From positions 62,001 to 126,000 of the forward strand of contig NZ_JAUSTI010000011.1 in NCBI RefSeq assembly GCF_030812775.1: a stretch of DNA of 64,000 nt, written 5' to 3'. The notes beneath the pieces were generated by a model, which was not told where the DNA came from, made no database searches, and saw only the letters and a program-made list of their open reading frames with translations. The stretch comes from Paenibacillus tundrae (lineage in GTDB: Bacteria > Bacillota > Bacilli > Paenibacillales > Paenibacillaceae). This document shows positions 54,977 through 64,000 of this stretch, in pieces. Position 1 is the stretch's first letter, and each line of letters starts with the position of its first letter. A program made the translations under genes and the position numbers.

Positions 54977-56239
54977 ATGGCAAATAGTAAAGAACAAACA
55001 GCCACCGGCACAGCAGTGGCGGGCGCGGCTGTGACAGGAGCAGCATCAGCAACTCAGACAGAAAGCTCTCTTTTTCAAACCTATGCACGTTATCCTATTA
55101 GCTTAGTCAAGGGAAAAGGTAGCTGGCTGTGGGACGATCAGGGCAACCGTTATCTCGACTTCATGTGCGGATTGGCTGTAACGAGCCTTGGTCATGCACC
55201 AGAGAAGGTTGGCGCTAAGCTGAAAGCACAGATCGATGAGCTATGGCATGTATCTAACCTGTTCCAGATTCCGGGTCAAGAACGTGCAGCGGCTTTATTG
55301 ACTGCGAATACGTGTGCAGATGCAGTATTCTTCTGCAATAGTGGTGCCGAGGCGAACGAAGCAGCGATTAAACTAGCTCGTCGCTATCACCAGAAGGTGA
55401 AGGGCGCAGATCGTTACGAGGTCATTACCTTTGCCCAATCCTTCCACGGACGGACATTGGCTACATTAACAGCGACAGGACAGGATAAGGTAAAAGAGGG
55501 CTTTTTACCTTTGCCAGCAGGATTTGTTACCGTCCCATTGCATGACAATGCAGCACTTGAAGCAGCGATTGGGCCACATACGGCGGCAATTATGCTGGAA
55601 ATGGTGCAGGCTGAGGGCGGCGTGCATCCAGTTAAACCTGAATTCTTGCAGTTTGTAAAACAGCTATGCGAGAAGCATGGGTTGTTATTGATTGTGGATG
55701 AGGTACAAACAGGAATGGGGCGTACCGGTAAATTGTTCGCACATGAACATTACGGCATCGAACCAGACATTTTCACTGTAGCTAAAGGCATCGGTAGTGG
55801 CTTCCCTGTTGGAGCTATGCTAGGCAAAGGCTATCTGAAAGATGCATTTACCGCAGGTAGTCACGCAACCACATTTGGGGGTACGCCACTTGCTTCCTCG
55901 GTTGTCATTGCAACCATCGAAACGATGCTGGAAGATAAACTGCCTGAACGTGCAGCGGAGATGGGCGAATATCTGATGAGCTCCTTGAGAGAACGTTTGG
56001 CGGGAAATTCCTTTGTCAAAGAAGTTCGTGGAATGGGCTTGTTGGTCGGCATTGAATGTGAAGAAGCGGTTGGCGATATCGTGGTTGCAGGACAGAAACG
56101 TGGCATTTTGTTTGTATCTGCAGGGCCTAATGTCATTCGTCTGCTTCCAAACTTGTATGTGAGCAAAGAAGAGATCGATGAGGCAGTTTCCTTGGTGGCA
56201 ACACTCATTGAAGAGCATGTCGCAGCGAAGAATGCCTAA
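54977..56239 (+). CDS. argD: Acetylornithine aminotransferase
   Basis: A 420-aa PLP enzyme converting N-acetylglutamate semialdehyde to N-acetylornithine. ATG 54977 is preferred over the GTG three bases earlier; GGGAGTGAAAGG precedes it. Class-III aminotransferase features include CNSGAEANEAAIKLARR, SFHGRTLATL, LLIVDEVQTGMGRTGKLFA and the PLP lysine in FTVAKGIGSGFPVGAM. The first ~30 residues are Ala/Thr-rich and unusual for the family. Two mismatched hairpins without T tracts follow (for example 56299-56320). Confidence 0.96.
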   Translation: MANSKEQTATGTAVAGAAVTGAASATQTESSLFQTYARYPISLVKGKGSWLWDDQGNRYLDFMCGLAVTSLGHAPEKVGAKLKAQIDELWHVSNLFQIPGQERAAALLTANTCADAVFFCNSGAEANEAAIKLARRYHQKVKGADRYEVITFAQSFHGRTLATLTATGQDKVKEGFLPLPAGFVTVPLHDNAALEAAIGPHTAAIMLEMVQAEGGVHPVKPEFLQFVKQLCEKHGLLLIVDEVQTGMGRTGKLFAHEHYGIEPDIFTVAKGIGSGFPVGAMLGKGYLKDAFTAGSHATTFGGTPLASSVVIATIETMLEDKLPERAAEMGEYLMSSLRERLAGNSFVKEVRGMGLLVGIECEEAVGDIVVAGQKRGILFVSAGPNVIRLLPNLYVSKEEIDEAVSLVATLIEEHVAAKNA

Positions 56240-56468
56240 TCCGCAGGGATAGGTTTAGATAGCATTGATACTTGATACTTTTCAGAAAAATTGCTATTCC
56301 GGGGTCACGAACGACTCCGGTGTAGTATTCTGATAATGAATTCCCTGTAGCCGCGCGTTCATAGAGCATAAGTAGATCAATCACAGTCATGATAGGAAAA
56401 ATTCAGGCTATTACTAACTTCTGCACATGCGGGTGCAGGGAACCGGAAATAAGGAGGACGTTATTAAT

Positions 56469-57437
56469 ATGACACAAGTGCAATCAACCGAGAAGGTTCA
56501 GAAGATCGACCTAAGAGGCCGGGACTTTATTGAATTCACCGATTATACGGCAGAAGAAATTCGTTATTTACTCGACCTTGCCATCGAGATCAAAGGCAAG
56601 CAAAAAAACGGTGTGCCTTTTCAGCCTTTGAAAGGTAAAACAATCGGACTGATTTTTGAAAAATCATCTACACGTACACGTGTATCTTTTGAAGTGGGTA
56701 TGTTCCAGCTAGGTGGGCACGCACTCTTCTTGAGCAAAAATGATATCCAGCTCGGTCGCGGTGAAACGACGCATGATACGGCTAAAGTATTGTCCCGGTA
56801 TCTTGACGGCATTATGATCCGTACCTTTGGACACCATAATGTAACTGAGTTGGCAGAACATGCAGATGTTCCTGTCATCAATGGATTGAGTGATGCGGCG
56901 CATCCATGCCAGGTGCTGGCGGATTTCCAAACGGTGCTGGAGCATAAAGGCAAACTTGCAGGTCTCAAAATGGCTTACGTCGGAGACGGTAATAACATGG
57001 CACACTCCCTGATGCTTGGCGCAGCTAAGATGGGGATGCATGTAGCTGTAGCGACTCCTGAAGGCTATGAGGCTGACAGTGCCATCGTAGAACAAGCACG
57101 CAGCATTGCACAGGAGAGCGGATCACAGGTTGTGGTAACGTATAGTGCCGAAGAAGCGGTCAAAGATGCGGATATCGTGTACACGGATGTGTGGGCGAGC
57201 ATGGGCTTTGAGGAAGAACAGAAGATTCGTGAGCAAGCATTTGCTGCGTATCAGGTGAACGAAGAATTGATGAAGGTTGCGAAGCCGGACTACATGTTCC
57301 TGCACTGCCTCCCGGCTCACCGTGGAGAGGAAGTAAGCGCAGGGGTTATCGATGGGCCAAACTCCTTGATCTTCGATCAAGCAGAGAATCGTCTGCATGC
57401 TCAAAAAGCACTGATGGCTGCGTTAATGAGCGAATAG
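56469..57437 (+). CDS. argF: Ornithine carbamoyltransferase
   Basis: A 322-aa enzyme forming citrulline from ornithine and carbamoyl phosphate. ATG 56469 is set by AAGGAGG at 56451; the frame is open 14 codons upstream without a site. Carbamoyl-phosphate loop KSSTRTRVSFEVG, HPCQVLADFQT, and ornithine loop FLHCLPAHRGEEV are all intact. A GC hairpin (57439-57479) without a T tract lies between it and argG. Confidence 0.97.
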   Translation: MTQVQSTEKVQKIDLRGRDFIEFTDYTAEEIRYLLDLAIEIKGKQKNGVPFQPLKGKTIGLIFEKSSTRTRVSFEVGMFQLGGHALFLSKNDIQLGRGETTHDTAKVLSRYLDGIMIRTFGHHNVTELAEHADVPVINGLSDAAHPCQVLADFQTVLEHKGKLAGLKMAYVGDGNNMAHSLMLGAAKMGMHVAVATPEGYEADSAIVEQARSIAQESGSQVVVTYSAEEAVKDADIVYTDVWASMGFEEEQKIREQAFAAYQVNEELMKVAKPDYMFLHCLPAHRGEEVSAGVIDGPNSLIFDQAENRLHAQKALMAALMSE

Positions 57438-57532
57438 CCGAGATTTGCGTAAATGGGTTGATTTTAGACGCAGATTTCGCGATGATAGATTAAATATAGT
57501 GAGTAACTGAACTTGGGGAGGACCTATTAGAC

Positions 57533-58771
57533 ATGGCTAAGGAAAAAATCGTACTCGCCTATTCCGGCGGGTTGGACACATCTGTAATTTTGAAATGGTT
57601 GAAAGAGACTTATGATGCTGAGATTATCGCATTTACAGCAGATATCGGTCAGAAGGATGAATTGGACGGCTTGGAGGAGAAAGCACTGGCAACAGGTGCA
57701 TCCAAAGTATACATCGATGATCTTCGTGACGAGTTCGCAAAAGACTTCATCTATCCTATGTTCCAAGCGGGTGCGCTCTATGAAGGACAATATTTGCTCG
57801 GTACAAGTATCGCACGTCCTTTGATTGCTAAACGTATGGTGGACATCGCTCGTGCAGAAGGTGCTACAGCAATTGCTCACGGTGCGACAGGTAAAGGGAA
57901 TGACCAAGTTCGCTTTGAGTTGAACGCGGCTGCACTGACACCTGATATTGCAGTCATCGCGCCTTGGCGTCTGGAAGAATTCCGTAACCAATTCCCAGGA
58001 CGTGCAGAGATGATTGCTTATGCTGAGAAACATGGTATTCCAGTAACGGCATCTGCGGCTAAACCTTACTCTACAGACCGTAACCTCTTGCATATCAGCT
58101 ATGAGAGCGGTGTGCTCGAAGATCCTTGGTTCGATCCAAGTACGGACGAAAACAAAGACATGTTCTTGCTCAGCAGTGCACCTGAAGATGCACCAGATCA
58201 AGCAGAATATGTTGAACTGGAATTCGAACGAGGCGACTGTGTAGCTCTGAACGGTGAGCGTCTCAGCCCGCTGCAAGTCATGGAGCAACTCAACGAGCTG
58301 GGTGGCAAGCATGGTATTGGCCGTGTGGATATGGTCGAGAACCGTTTTGTCGGCATGAAGAGCCGTGGCGTGTACGAAACACCAGGCGGAACCATTCTGT
58401 TCACTGCACACCGCAAAATGGAATCCATCACGATGGATCGCGAAGTCATGAACCTGCGTGATAGTTTGATCACACGTTACAGCACGCTTGTATACAACGG
58501 CTTCTGGTTCGCGCCAGAGCGTCTGGCGCTGCAAGCTCTTGTGAGCGAAAGCCAGAAAAACGTAACGGGTACGGTTCGTGTGAAATTGTACAAAGGTAAT
58601 GTTATCGGCGCTGGCGTGAAAAGCCCTGTCAGCTTGTACAACCCAGACATCGCAACGATGGAAGCTGATCCTACGCAAGCTTACGATCAAGGCGATGCAA
58701 CAGGCTTTATCCGCCTGAACGCACTGCGTCTGAAAGTAAACTCCGGCGTGGAGCAAAACAAAAACAATTAA
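57533..58771 (+). CDS. argG: Argininosuccinate synthase
   Basis: A 412-aa ATP-dependent ligase joining citrulline and aspartate. ATG 57533 follows GGGGAGGA. The PP-loop [17 protein letters not shown] is at the N-terminus. Further family motifs are [36 protein letters not shown] and [18 protein letters not shown]. Length and order are typical; repeat copy C separates it from argH. Confidence 0.98.
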   Translation: MAKEKIVLAYSGGLDTSVILKWLKETYDAEIIAFTADIGQKDELDGLEEKALATGASKVYIDDLRDEFAKDFIYPMFQAGALYEGQYLLGTSIARPLIAKRMVDIARAEGATAIAHGATGKGNDQVRFELNAAALTPDIAVIAPWRLEEFRNQFPGRAEMIAYAEKHGIPVTASAAKPYSTDRNLLHISYESGVLEDPWFDPSTDENKDMFLLSSAPEDAPDQAEYVELEFERGDCVALNGERLSPLQVMEQLNELGGKHGIGRVDMVENRFVGMKSRGVYETPGGTILFTAHRKMESITMDREVMNLRDSLITRYSTLVYNGFWFAPERLALQALVSESQKNVTGTVRVKLYKGNVIGAGVKSPVSLYNPDIATMEADPTQAYDQGDATGFIRLNALRLKVNSGVEQNKNN

Positions 58772-58795
58772 TTACATGCTATATATTGAATAAAA

Positions 58796-58975
58796 CATTT
58801 ACACGAAAACGGAGAGACAGAAATAACCGGATGAAGCGAAGCGTTCGCTACAAGCTTTCTGTAAGAAAGCTACATCGGAAGCATAAGCTATCCCCGGATT
58901 TTCCCTTTAGAAAAGGGAATCAAAAAAAATCTGGGGGTAACAGCGATCAGGGGGTTGTTCTGTCATTGGAATGGT
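58796..58975 (+). repeat. Structured intergenic repeat, copy C (argG-argH)
   Basis: A full-length copy. It has GAAGCGAAGCGTTCGCT, hairpin AGCTTTCTGTAAGAAAGCT, CATCGGAAGCATAAGCTATC, nested stem CCGGATTT/AAATCTGG around TCCCTTTAGAAAAGGGA, GGGGGTAACAGCGATCAG, and GTTGTTCTGTCATTGGAATG. Same orientation as copies A and B. Confidence 0.8.
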
Positions 58976-59096
58976 GAGTAGTAAGAGGTGTTTTAATTCA
59001 ATGTATAGAGCCATCCAAATATAACTGACAAGGCAGGCCGTTCTTGCATATCTGGCAGGAGCGGCTTTGTCCATGAGCGAAAGGGGAGTACTCACC

Positions 59097-60500
59097 GTGA
59101 GCAAGCTTTGGGGAGGACGTTTTACCAAACAAACCAATCATCTAGTTGAGGAATATACCGCATCGATTAATTTTGACAAAGCATTGGCTGAGGAAGATAT
59201 TCAAGGTAGCTTGGCCCATGTAACAATGCTGGGCAAATGCGGCATTCTGCCTGCGGAAGACGTGGAAACGATCAAAGAAGGTCTGATCACTGTTCTGCAC
59301 AAAATTCGTGCTGGCGAAGTGGAATTCTCCGTATCTGACGAAGACATCCATATGAACATTGAGAAAAATCTGATTGAGACGATTGGCCCTGTAGGTGGCA
59401 AATTACATACAGGTCGTAGCCGGAATGACCAAGTGGCAACGGATATGCACTTGTATCTGCGCGAGCGCGTGGTTGGTTTTGTAGGGATGTTGCATGCCTT
59501 GCAGGAAGCGCTGATTGGACAAGCGAAAGATAACCTCGATACGATCGTACCGGGTTATACGCATCTTCAACGGGCACAGCCTATTCTGTTTGCCCATCAC
59601 CTGATGGCTTATGTGTCGATGTTCCAACGGGATGCTGAACGTCTGATGGATAGCTATAAACGCATTAACGTTCTGCCACTTGGCGCGGGTGCGCTTGCTG
59701 GAACAACGTTCCCGATTGACCGTCATTTTGTAGCTGAACAACTGGGCTTTGATGGCGTATACGAAAATAGTTTGGATGCTGTGAGTGACCGTGACTTTAT
59801 TGTTGAGTTCCTGGCGGCAGCATCCCTCATCATGACTCACTTGTCCCGCTTGAGTGAAGAATTGGTGCTGTGGAGCAGCACGGAATTTGGTTTCGTTGAA
59901 CTGGATGATGCGTTCTGCACAGGCAGCAGCATTATGCCACAGAAGAAAAATCCAGATGTTCCTGAACTCGTTCGTGGGAAAACAGGGCGTGTGTACGGTA
60001 ACCTGATCGGGTTGCTGACTGTGCTCAAATCTCTTCCGCTTGCCTACAACAAGGATATGCAGGAAGACAAAGAAGGCATGTTCGATACAGTGGCGACACT
60101 AGAAGGTGCATTGCAATTGTTTGCACCGATGATCGCTACAATGAAGGTAAACAAGGATCGCATGCGTCAGGCTGTGAACCAAGATTTCTCAAACGCAACG
60201 GATATTGCGGATTTCCTCGTAGGCGAGGGTTTGCCATTCCGTCAAGCGCATGAAGTGATTGGTAAGACCGTATTGTACTGCATCCAAAACGGCAAGTATT
60301 TGCTGGATCTGACGATTGATGAATTCCGTCAATTCTCCGAGCTGTTCGATGAGCGCATCTACGATGTGCTGCAACCAGAAGCTGTGGTTAACGCACGTAA
60401 CGTTTACGGCGGTACAGCTTCAGGTCAAGTCGCTGAGGCCATTGGACGCAGTGAGAAGGTACTGGAGATCACGGAGCAATGGATTAAGAACCGGGGATAA
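59097..60500 (+). CDS. argH: Argininosuccinate lyase
   Basis: A 467-aa enzyme releasing arginine and fumarate, the last step. GTG 59097 is chosen for AAGGGGAG nine bases upstream and the family start [20 protein letters not shown]. Fumarase/aspartase superfamily motifs are [19 protein letters not shown] and the catalytic-serine loop [19 protein letters not shown]. The C-terminal tail ends EQWIKNRG. The following terminator closes the arg cluster. Confidence 0.97.
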   Translation: MSKLWGGRFTKQTNHLVEEYTASINFDKALAEEDIQGSLAHVTMLGKCGILPAEDVETIKEGLITVLHKIRAGEVEFSVSDEDIHMNIEKNLIETIGPVGGKLHTGRSRNDQVATDMHLYLRERVVGFVGMLHALQEALIGQAKDNLDTIVPGYTHLQRAQPILFAHHLMAYVSMFQRDAERLMDSYKRINVLPLGAGALAGTTFPIDRHFVAEQLGFDGVYENSLDAVSDRDFIVEFLAAASLIMTHLSRLSEELVLWSSTEFGFVELDDAFCTGSSIMPQKKNPDVPELVRGKTGRVYGNLIGLLTVLKSLPLAYNKDMQEDKEGMFDTVATLEGALQLFAPMIATMKVNKDRMRQAVNQDFSNATDIADFLVGEGLPFRQAHEVIGKTVLYCIQNGKYLLDLTIDEFRQFSELFDERIYDVLQPEAVVNARNVYGGTASGQVAEAIGRSEKVLEITEQWIKNRG

Positions 60501-60566
60501 TATCGGAAGCTGATAGAGCGAGGATAGATAATCCCAATTGGTCGCTTTTTTAAAAAAATATGGATA

Positions 60567-60614
60567 AAAAAGAAGCAGGTTCAAGAGATAAATCTCTCTG
60601 ACCTGCTTCTTTTT
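60567..60614. terminator. Bidirectional terminator between argH and allB
   Basis: AAAAAGAAGCAGGT (60567-60580) and ACCTGCTTCTTTTT (60601-60614) form a perfect 14-bp stem, with an inner AGAGAT/ATCTCT stem. It is A-tailed on one side and T-tailed on the other, so it serves both convergent genes. Confidence 0.93.
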
Positions 60615-60639
60615 GTAATTCATAATGGATTTCCTTTAT

Positions 60640-61995
60640 TTATGGCTTCTGCCAGCTGCCTTCATTCACCTCGGTGAGTACCTCGCCGCTGCGAACAACG
60701 ACATGTCCACGGACGATGGTACCTATCACGCTGCTTGGGAATGAATGACCGATGTAGAGGCTTTGTTTGTGCTTAGCATAATAGTTCTCTTCTGTCACCG
60801 TAAACGTTTTGTTCAGATCCACGATGGCGAGATCAGCATCCATTCCAGTGACAATGCTGCCTTTACGCTCCGCAAGACCGAAGCGCTCTGCTGGATTGGA
60901 TGCTGTCCAAGCGGCAACGTGCTCCAGCGGGATGTTGTTTGCTAATGCAAGTTCCAACGCTGACAGTAGGGTGAATTGTCCACCACTGATGCCACCCCAC
61001 GCTTGGAAGAGGTTAAAATCTTCCGGATCCTTCATATCGTAAGGACAGGGCGAATGATCCGATGACAACATATCGAATTTTCCTTCGGCCAGCAGGGAAA
61101 TGAGTCGTTGCTGTTCGTCTGCTTCCCGCAGCGGAGGAGCACACTTGGCGATGCTACCTTTTTCCCGCAAGCTATCGTGGTTAAAGAGCAAATAGTGTGG
61201 GCAGGTCTCGACTGTTACGTTCATACCGCGAGCTTTGGCAGCTTCAATACTCGCTACTGCTGCAGCAGAGCTGATATGCACGAAATGCAGTGCGCAGCCT
61301 GTTATTTCCGAATAGTATAGGGCGCGTTCTACAGCTTCGACTTCGGCGAGAATCGGACGGGTCTCCAGATAATCGTCGGCGCTGAAGAGTCCTGCTGCTT
61401 CTTTTTCTTCTTTTAGCCAGTTCGTGATCGCTGCACTCTCTGAATGTAGAGCCAGTACCTTACCTAAAGCTGCAATCTTCTTCATGCCCGTAAGCAGCGT
61501 CATGTCATCCACGGCTTCGAATTCTTTGTTGCCCGTTGTGGACAGAAATGCTTTGAACCCGATTACCCCCGACTCTGCCAGTGGTTGCAAGTCATTTTCA
61601 TTCCCTGGCACGAGACCACCCCAGAGCCCGAAATCAACAAGTGATTTTTCGTTTCCGATCCGGGCTTTCTCCAACAGTGCCTCTTCATTCACCGTTGAGG
61701 GAATACCGTTCAGTGGCATATCGAAGAAGGTGGTGCAACCGCCTGCGGCCATCATAGCCGATCCAGTCGTAAAACCTTCCCAGTGCTCTCGTCCTGGTTC
61801 GCTGAAATGGACGTGTACGTCGATCATACCTGGAAACACATGAGAGCCATCTGCATCATAAGTATGCTCAGCCTCACCCTCCAGTTTGGCGGCAATTGCC
61901 GCGATTTTTCCATCTTTGATACCGACATCGACTTGCTTGACACCGTCCGGCAGCACTACGCTGCCGCCGCGTACAATCAGATCGTAACGTTCCAT
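60640..61995 (-). CDS. allB: Allantoinase
   Basis: A 451-aa amidohydrolase opening allantoin to allantoate in purine nitrogen use. The start at 61995 (minus strand) follows AGGAGAG; the frame is open 31 codons further upstream. Metal ligands are DVHVHFSEPGREHWEGF, the carbamylated-lysine motif GFKAFL, CPHYLLF, HFVHISS and SSDHSPCPYD. The MPLNGIPSTV stretch is typical of allantoinases rather than dihydropyrimidinases. It lies 22 bases after the permease gene in one operon. B. subtilis calls the gene pucH. Confidence 0.9.
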   Translation of the reverse strand: MERYDLIVRGGSVVLPDGVKQVDVGIKDGKIAAIAAKLEGEAEHTYDADGSHVFPGMIDVHVHFSEPGREHWEGFTTGSAMMAAGGCTTFFDMPLNGIPSTVNEEALLEKARIGNEKSLVDFGLWGGLVPGNENDLQPLAESGVIGFKAFLSTTGNKEFEAVDDMTLLTGMKKIAALGKVLALHSESAAITNWLKEEKEAAGLFSADDYLETRPILAEVEAVERALYYSEITGCALHFVHISSAAAVASIEAAKARGMNVTVETCPHYLLFNHDSLREKGSIAKCAPPLREADEQQRLISLLAEGKFDMLSSDHSPCPYDMKDPEDFNLFQAWGGISGGQFTLLSALELALANNIPLEHVAAWTASNPAERFGLAERKGSIVTGMDADLAIVDLNKTFTVTEENYYAKHKQSLYIGHSFPSSVIGTIVRGHVVVRSGEVLTEVNEGSWQKP

Positions 61996-62017
61996 ACACA
62001 ACTCTCCTCTTCTGTGA

Positions 62018-63412
62018 TTATTCGTAAATGGTGCCTTTTTTGAATGATGATCCTTTGAATGCGAATTTGCTGAGCAGTAGGTATGCAATGCCTGCTACGA
62101 CGAATCCGATGATCCAGCCGACGTCAACCAGCAGGAACGCAGCTCCGGCTCCAATTAACATGGCTAGTAGGGCGCTCGGATTGTAGCCTTTGAATGAACC
62201 GTTGTCCAGATAGAGCTCGGTCGTATCTACCTTTTGCTTACGTAGGATGTAGTATTCGACTAGCATGATGGCCACGATCGGACCAAGGAAAGCGGAGTAG
62301 ATCAGGATGAATGTGTTTAAACCTTGAGCGGAAGAATCCTGCACGAGTACCCATGGGAAGGAGCAGAGCGCAAGTAGTCCAGTGATAATGACAGATGTTT
62401 TGTATTTTAGCTTGGTAACAAGCGAGATGACGTAGGCTGGTGGCACGATATTGGCGACCATGTTAACAGCAACTGCCCCAATGACGATAAATGCGGATAC
62501 AGCGACAGTGATATATGGATTGTCAACGATAACAGCGAACGCTTTAACGGGATTCGAAATTCCTGTTGCTGCGGCCATCATCGCTCCAATCGTGAGGACG
62601 AAGCCATATGCAATAACGATGGGGAGGAAGTAGAGCATGCTACGCTTTTTGTCACTGATGCCGCTCTTAAGCTCACGGGAATAGTCACCAGCACTTAGGA
62701 AGATTGCCGCATAGTTGCCCAGGAATACCATGATGAAAGCGAAGAATGGAAGTCCCCATGTGCCTTGCGCATTTACCCAATTTTCGGTGATCGCTGTGCT
62801 GTGAGAATTGAGCAATATACTGAAAACGTAGACGAGGGCTAGCATAATAACAACGGAGGCGAGGGTCTCTACCCACTTAATCGCATGAAAGCCATAAAGT
62901 GAAAGGATAATCTGAACTGCCTGCAATACGATGAAACAAATAACAACACTGTCAAAGCTACCGCCACTGAGCACTTTGACAATTTCGTTCAGTGCAGTTC
63001 CCCCGACCCAGCTCTGGAATCCGTACCAGACGATGGCGGGCACACCGCGTAAGAATGAGGAGATGATGGAGCCTTTGATGCCGAATGACATCCGCAATTG
63101 AACAACGTAAGGGATTCCCGTTCGGTAACCGAATCGATCGTTAATGGCAAAGATTACAGAAATAATGCCGATCGCAATCATAGCCGCTACGAACGTCTGA
63201 AACACATTGAGTGTAGCGACACCAGCGACAATGAGACTTGCTCCGAGTGTCATGTTACCGAGGTTCACGCCATCCCCGATCCACATAAACATGTAAGCGA
63301 TCGACCCGATCGTTCTTTCGCTCTCCTGCTTCGGTTTCAGGGAGTCGTCCACACTGATGTTTTCTTGCAAGTGTGTCTCTTCCAGTACTCGACCTGCCAA
63401 ATTCGTAGACAT
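62018..63412 (-). CDS. pucI: NCS1-family allantoin (purine-type) permease
   Basis: A 464-aa membrane transporter of the nucleobase-cation-symport-1 family. The start at 63412 (minus strand) follows AGGAG and GGGGCGG. About twelve helices are visible; the first family motif is MFMWIGDGVNLGNMTLGASL, then GIPYVVQLRMSFGIKGS and WYGFQSWVGGTALN. Substrate is inferred as allantoin from the allantoinase gene directly downstream; NCS1 members for cytosine, uracil or hydantoin look similar. The promoter region carries two GlnR/TnrA-like boxes, fitting nitrogen control. Confidence 0.85.
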   Translation of the reverse strand: MSTNLAGRVLEETHLQENISVDDSLKPKQESERTIGSIAYMFMWIGDGVNLGNMTLGASLIVAGVATLNVFQTFVAAMIAIGIISVIFAINDRFGYRTGIPYVVQLRMSFGIKGSIISSFLRGVPAIVWYGFQSWVGGTALNEIVKVLSGGSFDSVVICFIVLQAVQIILSLYGFHAIKWVETLASVVIMLALVYVFSILLNSHSTAITENWVNAQGTWGLPFFAFIMVFLGNYAAIFLSAGDYSRELKSGISDKKRSMLYFLPIVIAYGFVLTIGAMMAAATGISNPVKAFAVIVDNPYITVAVSAFIVIGAVAVNMVANIVPPAYVISLVTKLKYKTSVIITGLLALCSFPWVLVQDSSAQGLNTFILIYSAFLGPIVAIMLVEYYILRKQKVDTTELYLDNGSFKGYNPSALLAMLIGAGAAFLLVDVGWIIGFVVAGIAYLLLSKFAFKGSSFKKGTIYE

Positions 63413-63521
63413 ATTCCGCCCCACTCCTCTTCGTATTGGGTGAGCAAGGCTGATCGTTCTCATGTAAGTACACGAACCGTTCCGATCAGTCCTTTGTCCA
63501 CACCACAGATGAATAAAATTA

Positions 63522-63561
63522 TGTAAGATAACGTAACTCTTTTGTGTTATGTAATCTTACC
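63522..63561. promoter_or_regulatory. Two GlnR/TnrA-like boxes before the allantoin permease
   Basis: TGTAA-N7-TAACT (63522-63538) and TGTTA-N7-TTACC (63545-63561) each match TGTNA-N7-TNACA with one mismatch. They also form a 15-bp inverted repeat (GTAAGATAACGTAAC/GTTATGTAATCTTAC, 13 of 15) around an 8-base spacer. They lie ~110-150 bases upstream of the permease start. The rest of 63413-63719 is AT-rich with no gene. Confidence 0.55.
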
Positions 63562-63719
63562 TTGGATTTGTTATCCTTATTTTATCACCTTATACTCACA
63601 ATTCATTGACAAAAACGTAGATTATGATGGGATTTTCTGTTCAAATTAAACAAAAAAATATTACGTTTAATGTCATGTTGTGTTGAGGGATTATATACGA
63701 ATGTTCATGCAGACGATTT

Positions 63720-64000
63720 TTAATAGAAAGAGATTCCGTTTTCCACCGGATTGCTCAGTGTTTTTAACTCAGCAATCCGGCATTCCACCTCATCGCCAGC
63801 TTCAATTACGACTGAACCAGGTGTGCCTGTCAAAATGATATCTCCCGGATGTAATGTCATCATACGTGAAAGGAAAGAGATCAAGTACGAGGGCGAGAAG
63901 ATCATCCGGTTAACGGTATTGTGGTGCATGACTTCGCCATTCAGTACTGTTTCGACCTTAAGATTAGGCAGATCAACGTATTCGTCAGGAGTGGATAGGC
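63720..64000 (-). CDS. Fumarylacetoacetate hydrolase-family protein (C-terminal part)
   Basis: The frame enters from the right edge of the window and stops with TAA at 63720-63722; about 93 C-terminal residues are visible. The family signature is plain: VDLPNLKVETVLNGEVMHHN, MIFSPSYLISFLSRMMTLHP and GDIILTGTPGSVV. FAH-family members hydrolyse or decarboxylate acylpyruvates or cleave carbon-carbon bonds in aromatic and ureide-linked catabolism. The exact reaction cannot be read from the C-terminus. It points the same way as the permease but is separated by ~300 bases containing the permease control region. Confidence 0.9.
   Translation of the reverse strand, partial: LSTPDEYVDLPNLKVETVLNGEVMHHNTVNRMIFSPSYLISFLSRMMTLHPGDIILTGTPGSVVIEAGDEVECRIAELKTLSNPVENGISFY

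Noticed and set aside
57439..57479. Hairpin between argF and argG as a terminator
   Set aside because: Good stem but no T tract; argG follows in the same direction and is probably co-transcribed.
57527..58756. 409-codon minus-strand frame opposite argG
   Set aside because: Antisense shadow of a highly biased housekeeping gene; Cys/His/Phe-rich composition typical of such shadows.

Overview
The window looks like a chromosomal segment of a Paenibacillus-type Firmicute. The order degS-degU-(small gene)-comFA-comFC-yvyF-flgM-flgN-flgK-flgL-yviE-fliW-csrA-hag-flaG-fliD-fliS-fliT-hpf-secA-prfB is the classic Bacillales late-flagellar/competence block. SLH-domain surface proteins, copper-amine-oxidase-like 'stalk' domains and a complete argCJBDFGH cluster point to Paenibacillus rather than Bacillus. 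The genus call is inference from gene content and synteny. No tRNA, rRNA, CRISPR array or intact insertion sequence was seen.

Layout. (1) 1-893: the 3' part of metK. (2) 1-17 kb: a cell-surface and secreted region. It holds a 1266-aa SLH protein, a 1119-aa acidic protein with nine copies of an undescribed ~90-aa module, a secreted Rhs/YD-repeat toxin with a C-terminal toxin domain and a WapI-like immunity gene, a second small possible immunity gene, and a phosphodiester glycosidase with stalk domains. (3) 17-24 kb: degS-degU, two small membrane or exported proteins, comFA (with a strikingly GC-rich 5' half) and comFC. (4) 24.4-29.9 kb: a 1824-aa protein built of 20 fibronectin-III modules alternating between two types, sitting between comFC and yvyF. 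(5) 30-40 kb: late flagellar genes under sigma-D-like promoters, including the FliW-CsrA-flagellin control circuit with a textbook CsrA-binding hairpin in the hag leader. (6) 40.3-41.3 kb: remains of a polymorphic-toxin/immunity locus on the minus strand. (7) 41.6-49.4 kb: cold-shock protein, hpf, secA, prfB (with its programmed +1 frameshift) and a YitT-family membrane protein. (8) 49.6-51.1 kb: cardiolipin synthase on the minus strand. (9) 51.5-60.5 kb: arginine biosynthesis argC-argJ-argB-argD-argF-argG-argH. (10) 60.6-63.4 kb: an allantoin permease and allantoinase operon on the minus strand, behind two GlnR/TnrA-like boxes, then the 3' end of a fumarylacetoacetate hydrolase-family gene.

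How it works together. DegSU, the anti-sigma factor FlgM, sigma-D promoters (TAAA-N16-NNCGATAT at hag, flaG and the SLH gene) and FliW/CsrA form the motility control circuit. The SLH gene appears to be co-regulated with flagellin. The Rhs toxin and its immunity protein form a contact-dependent competition module. A structured intergenic element of 140-180 bp occurs three times (secA-prfB, argJ-argB, argG-argH), always in the direction of the flanking genes. The strongest candidates for something not yet described are the nine-module secreted protein coupled to the Rhs toxin, the triplicated structured repeat, an apparent ATT start codon for fliW, and a G9 tract just upstream of the Rhs toxin domain.
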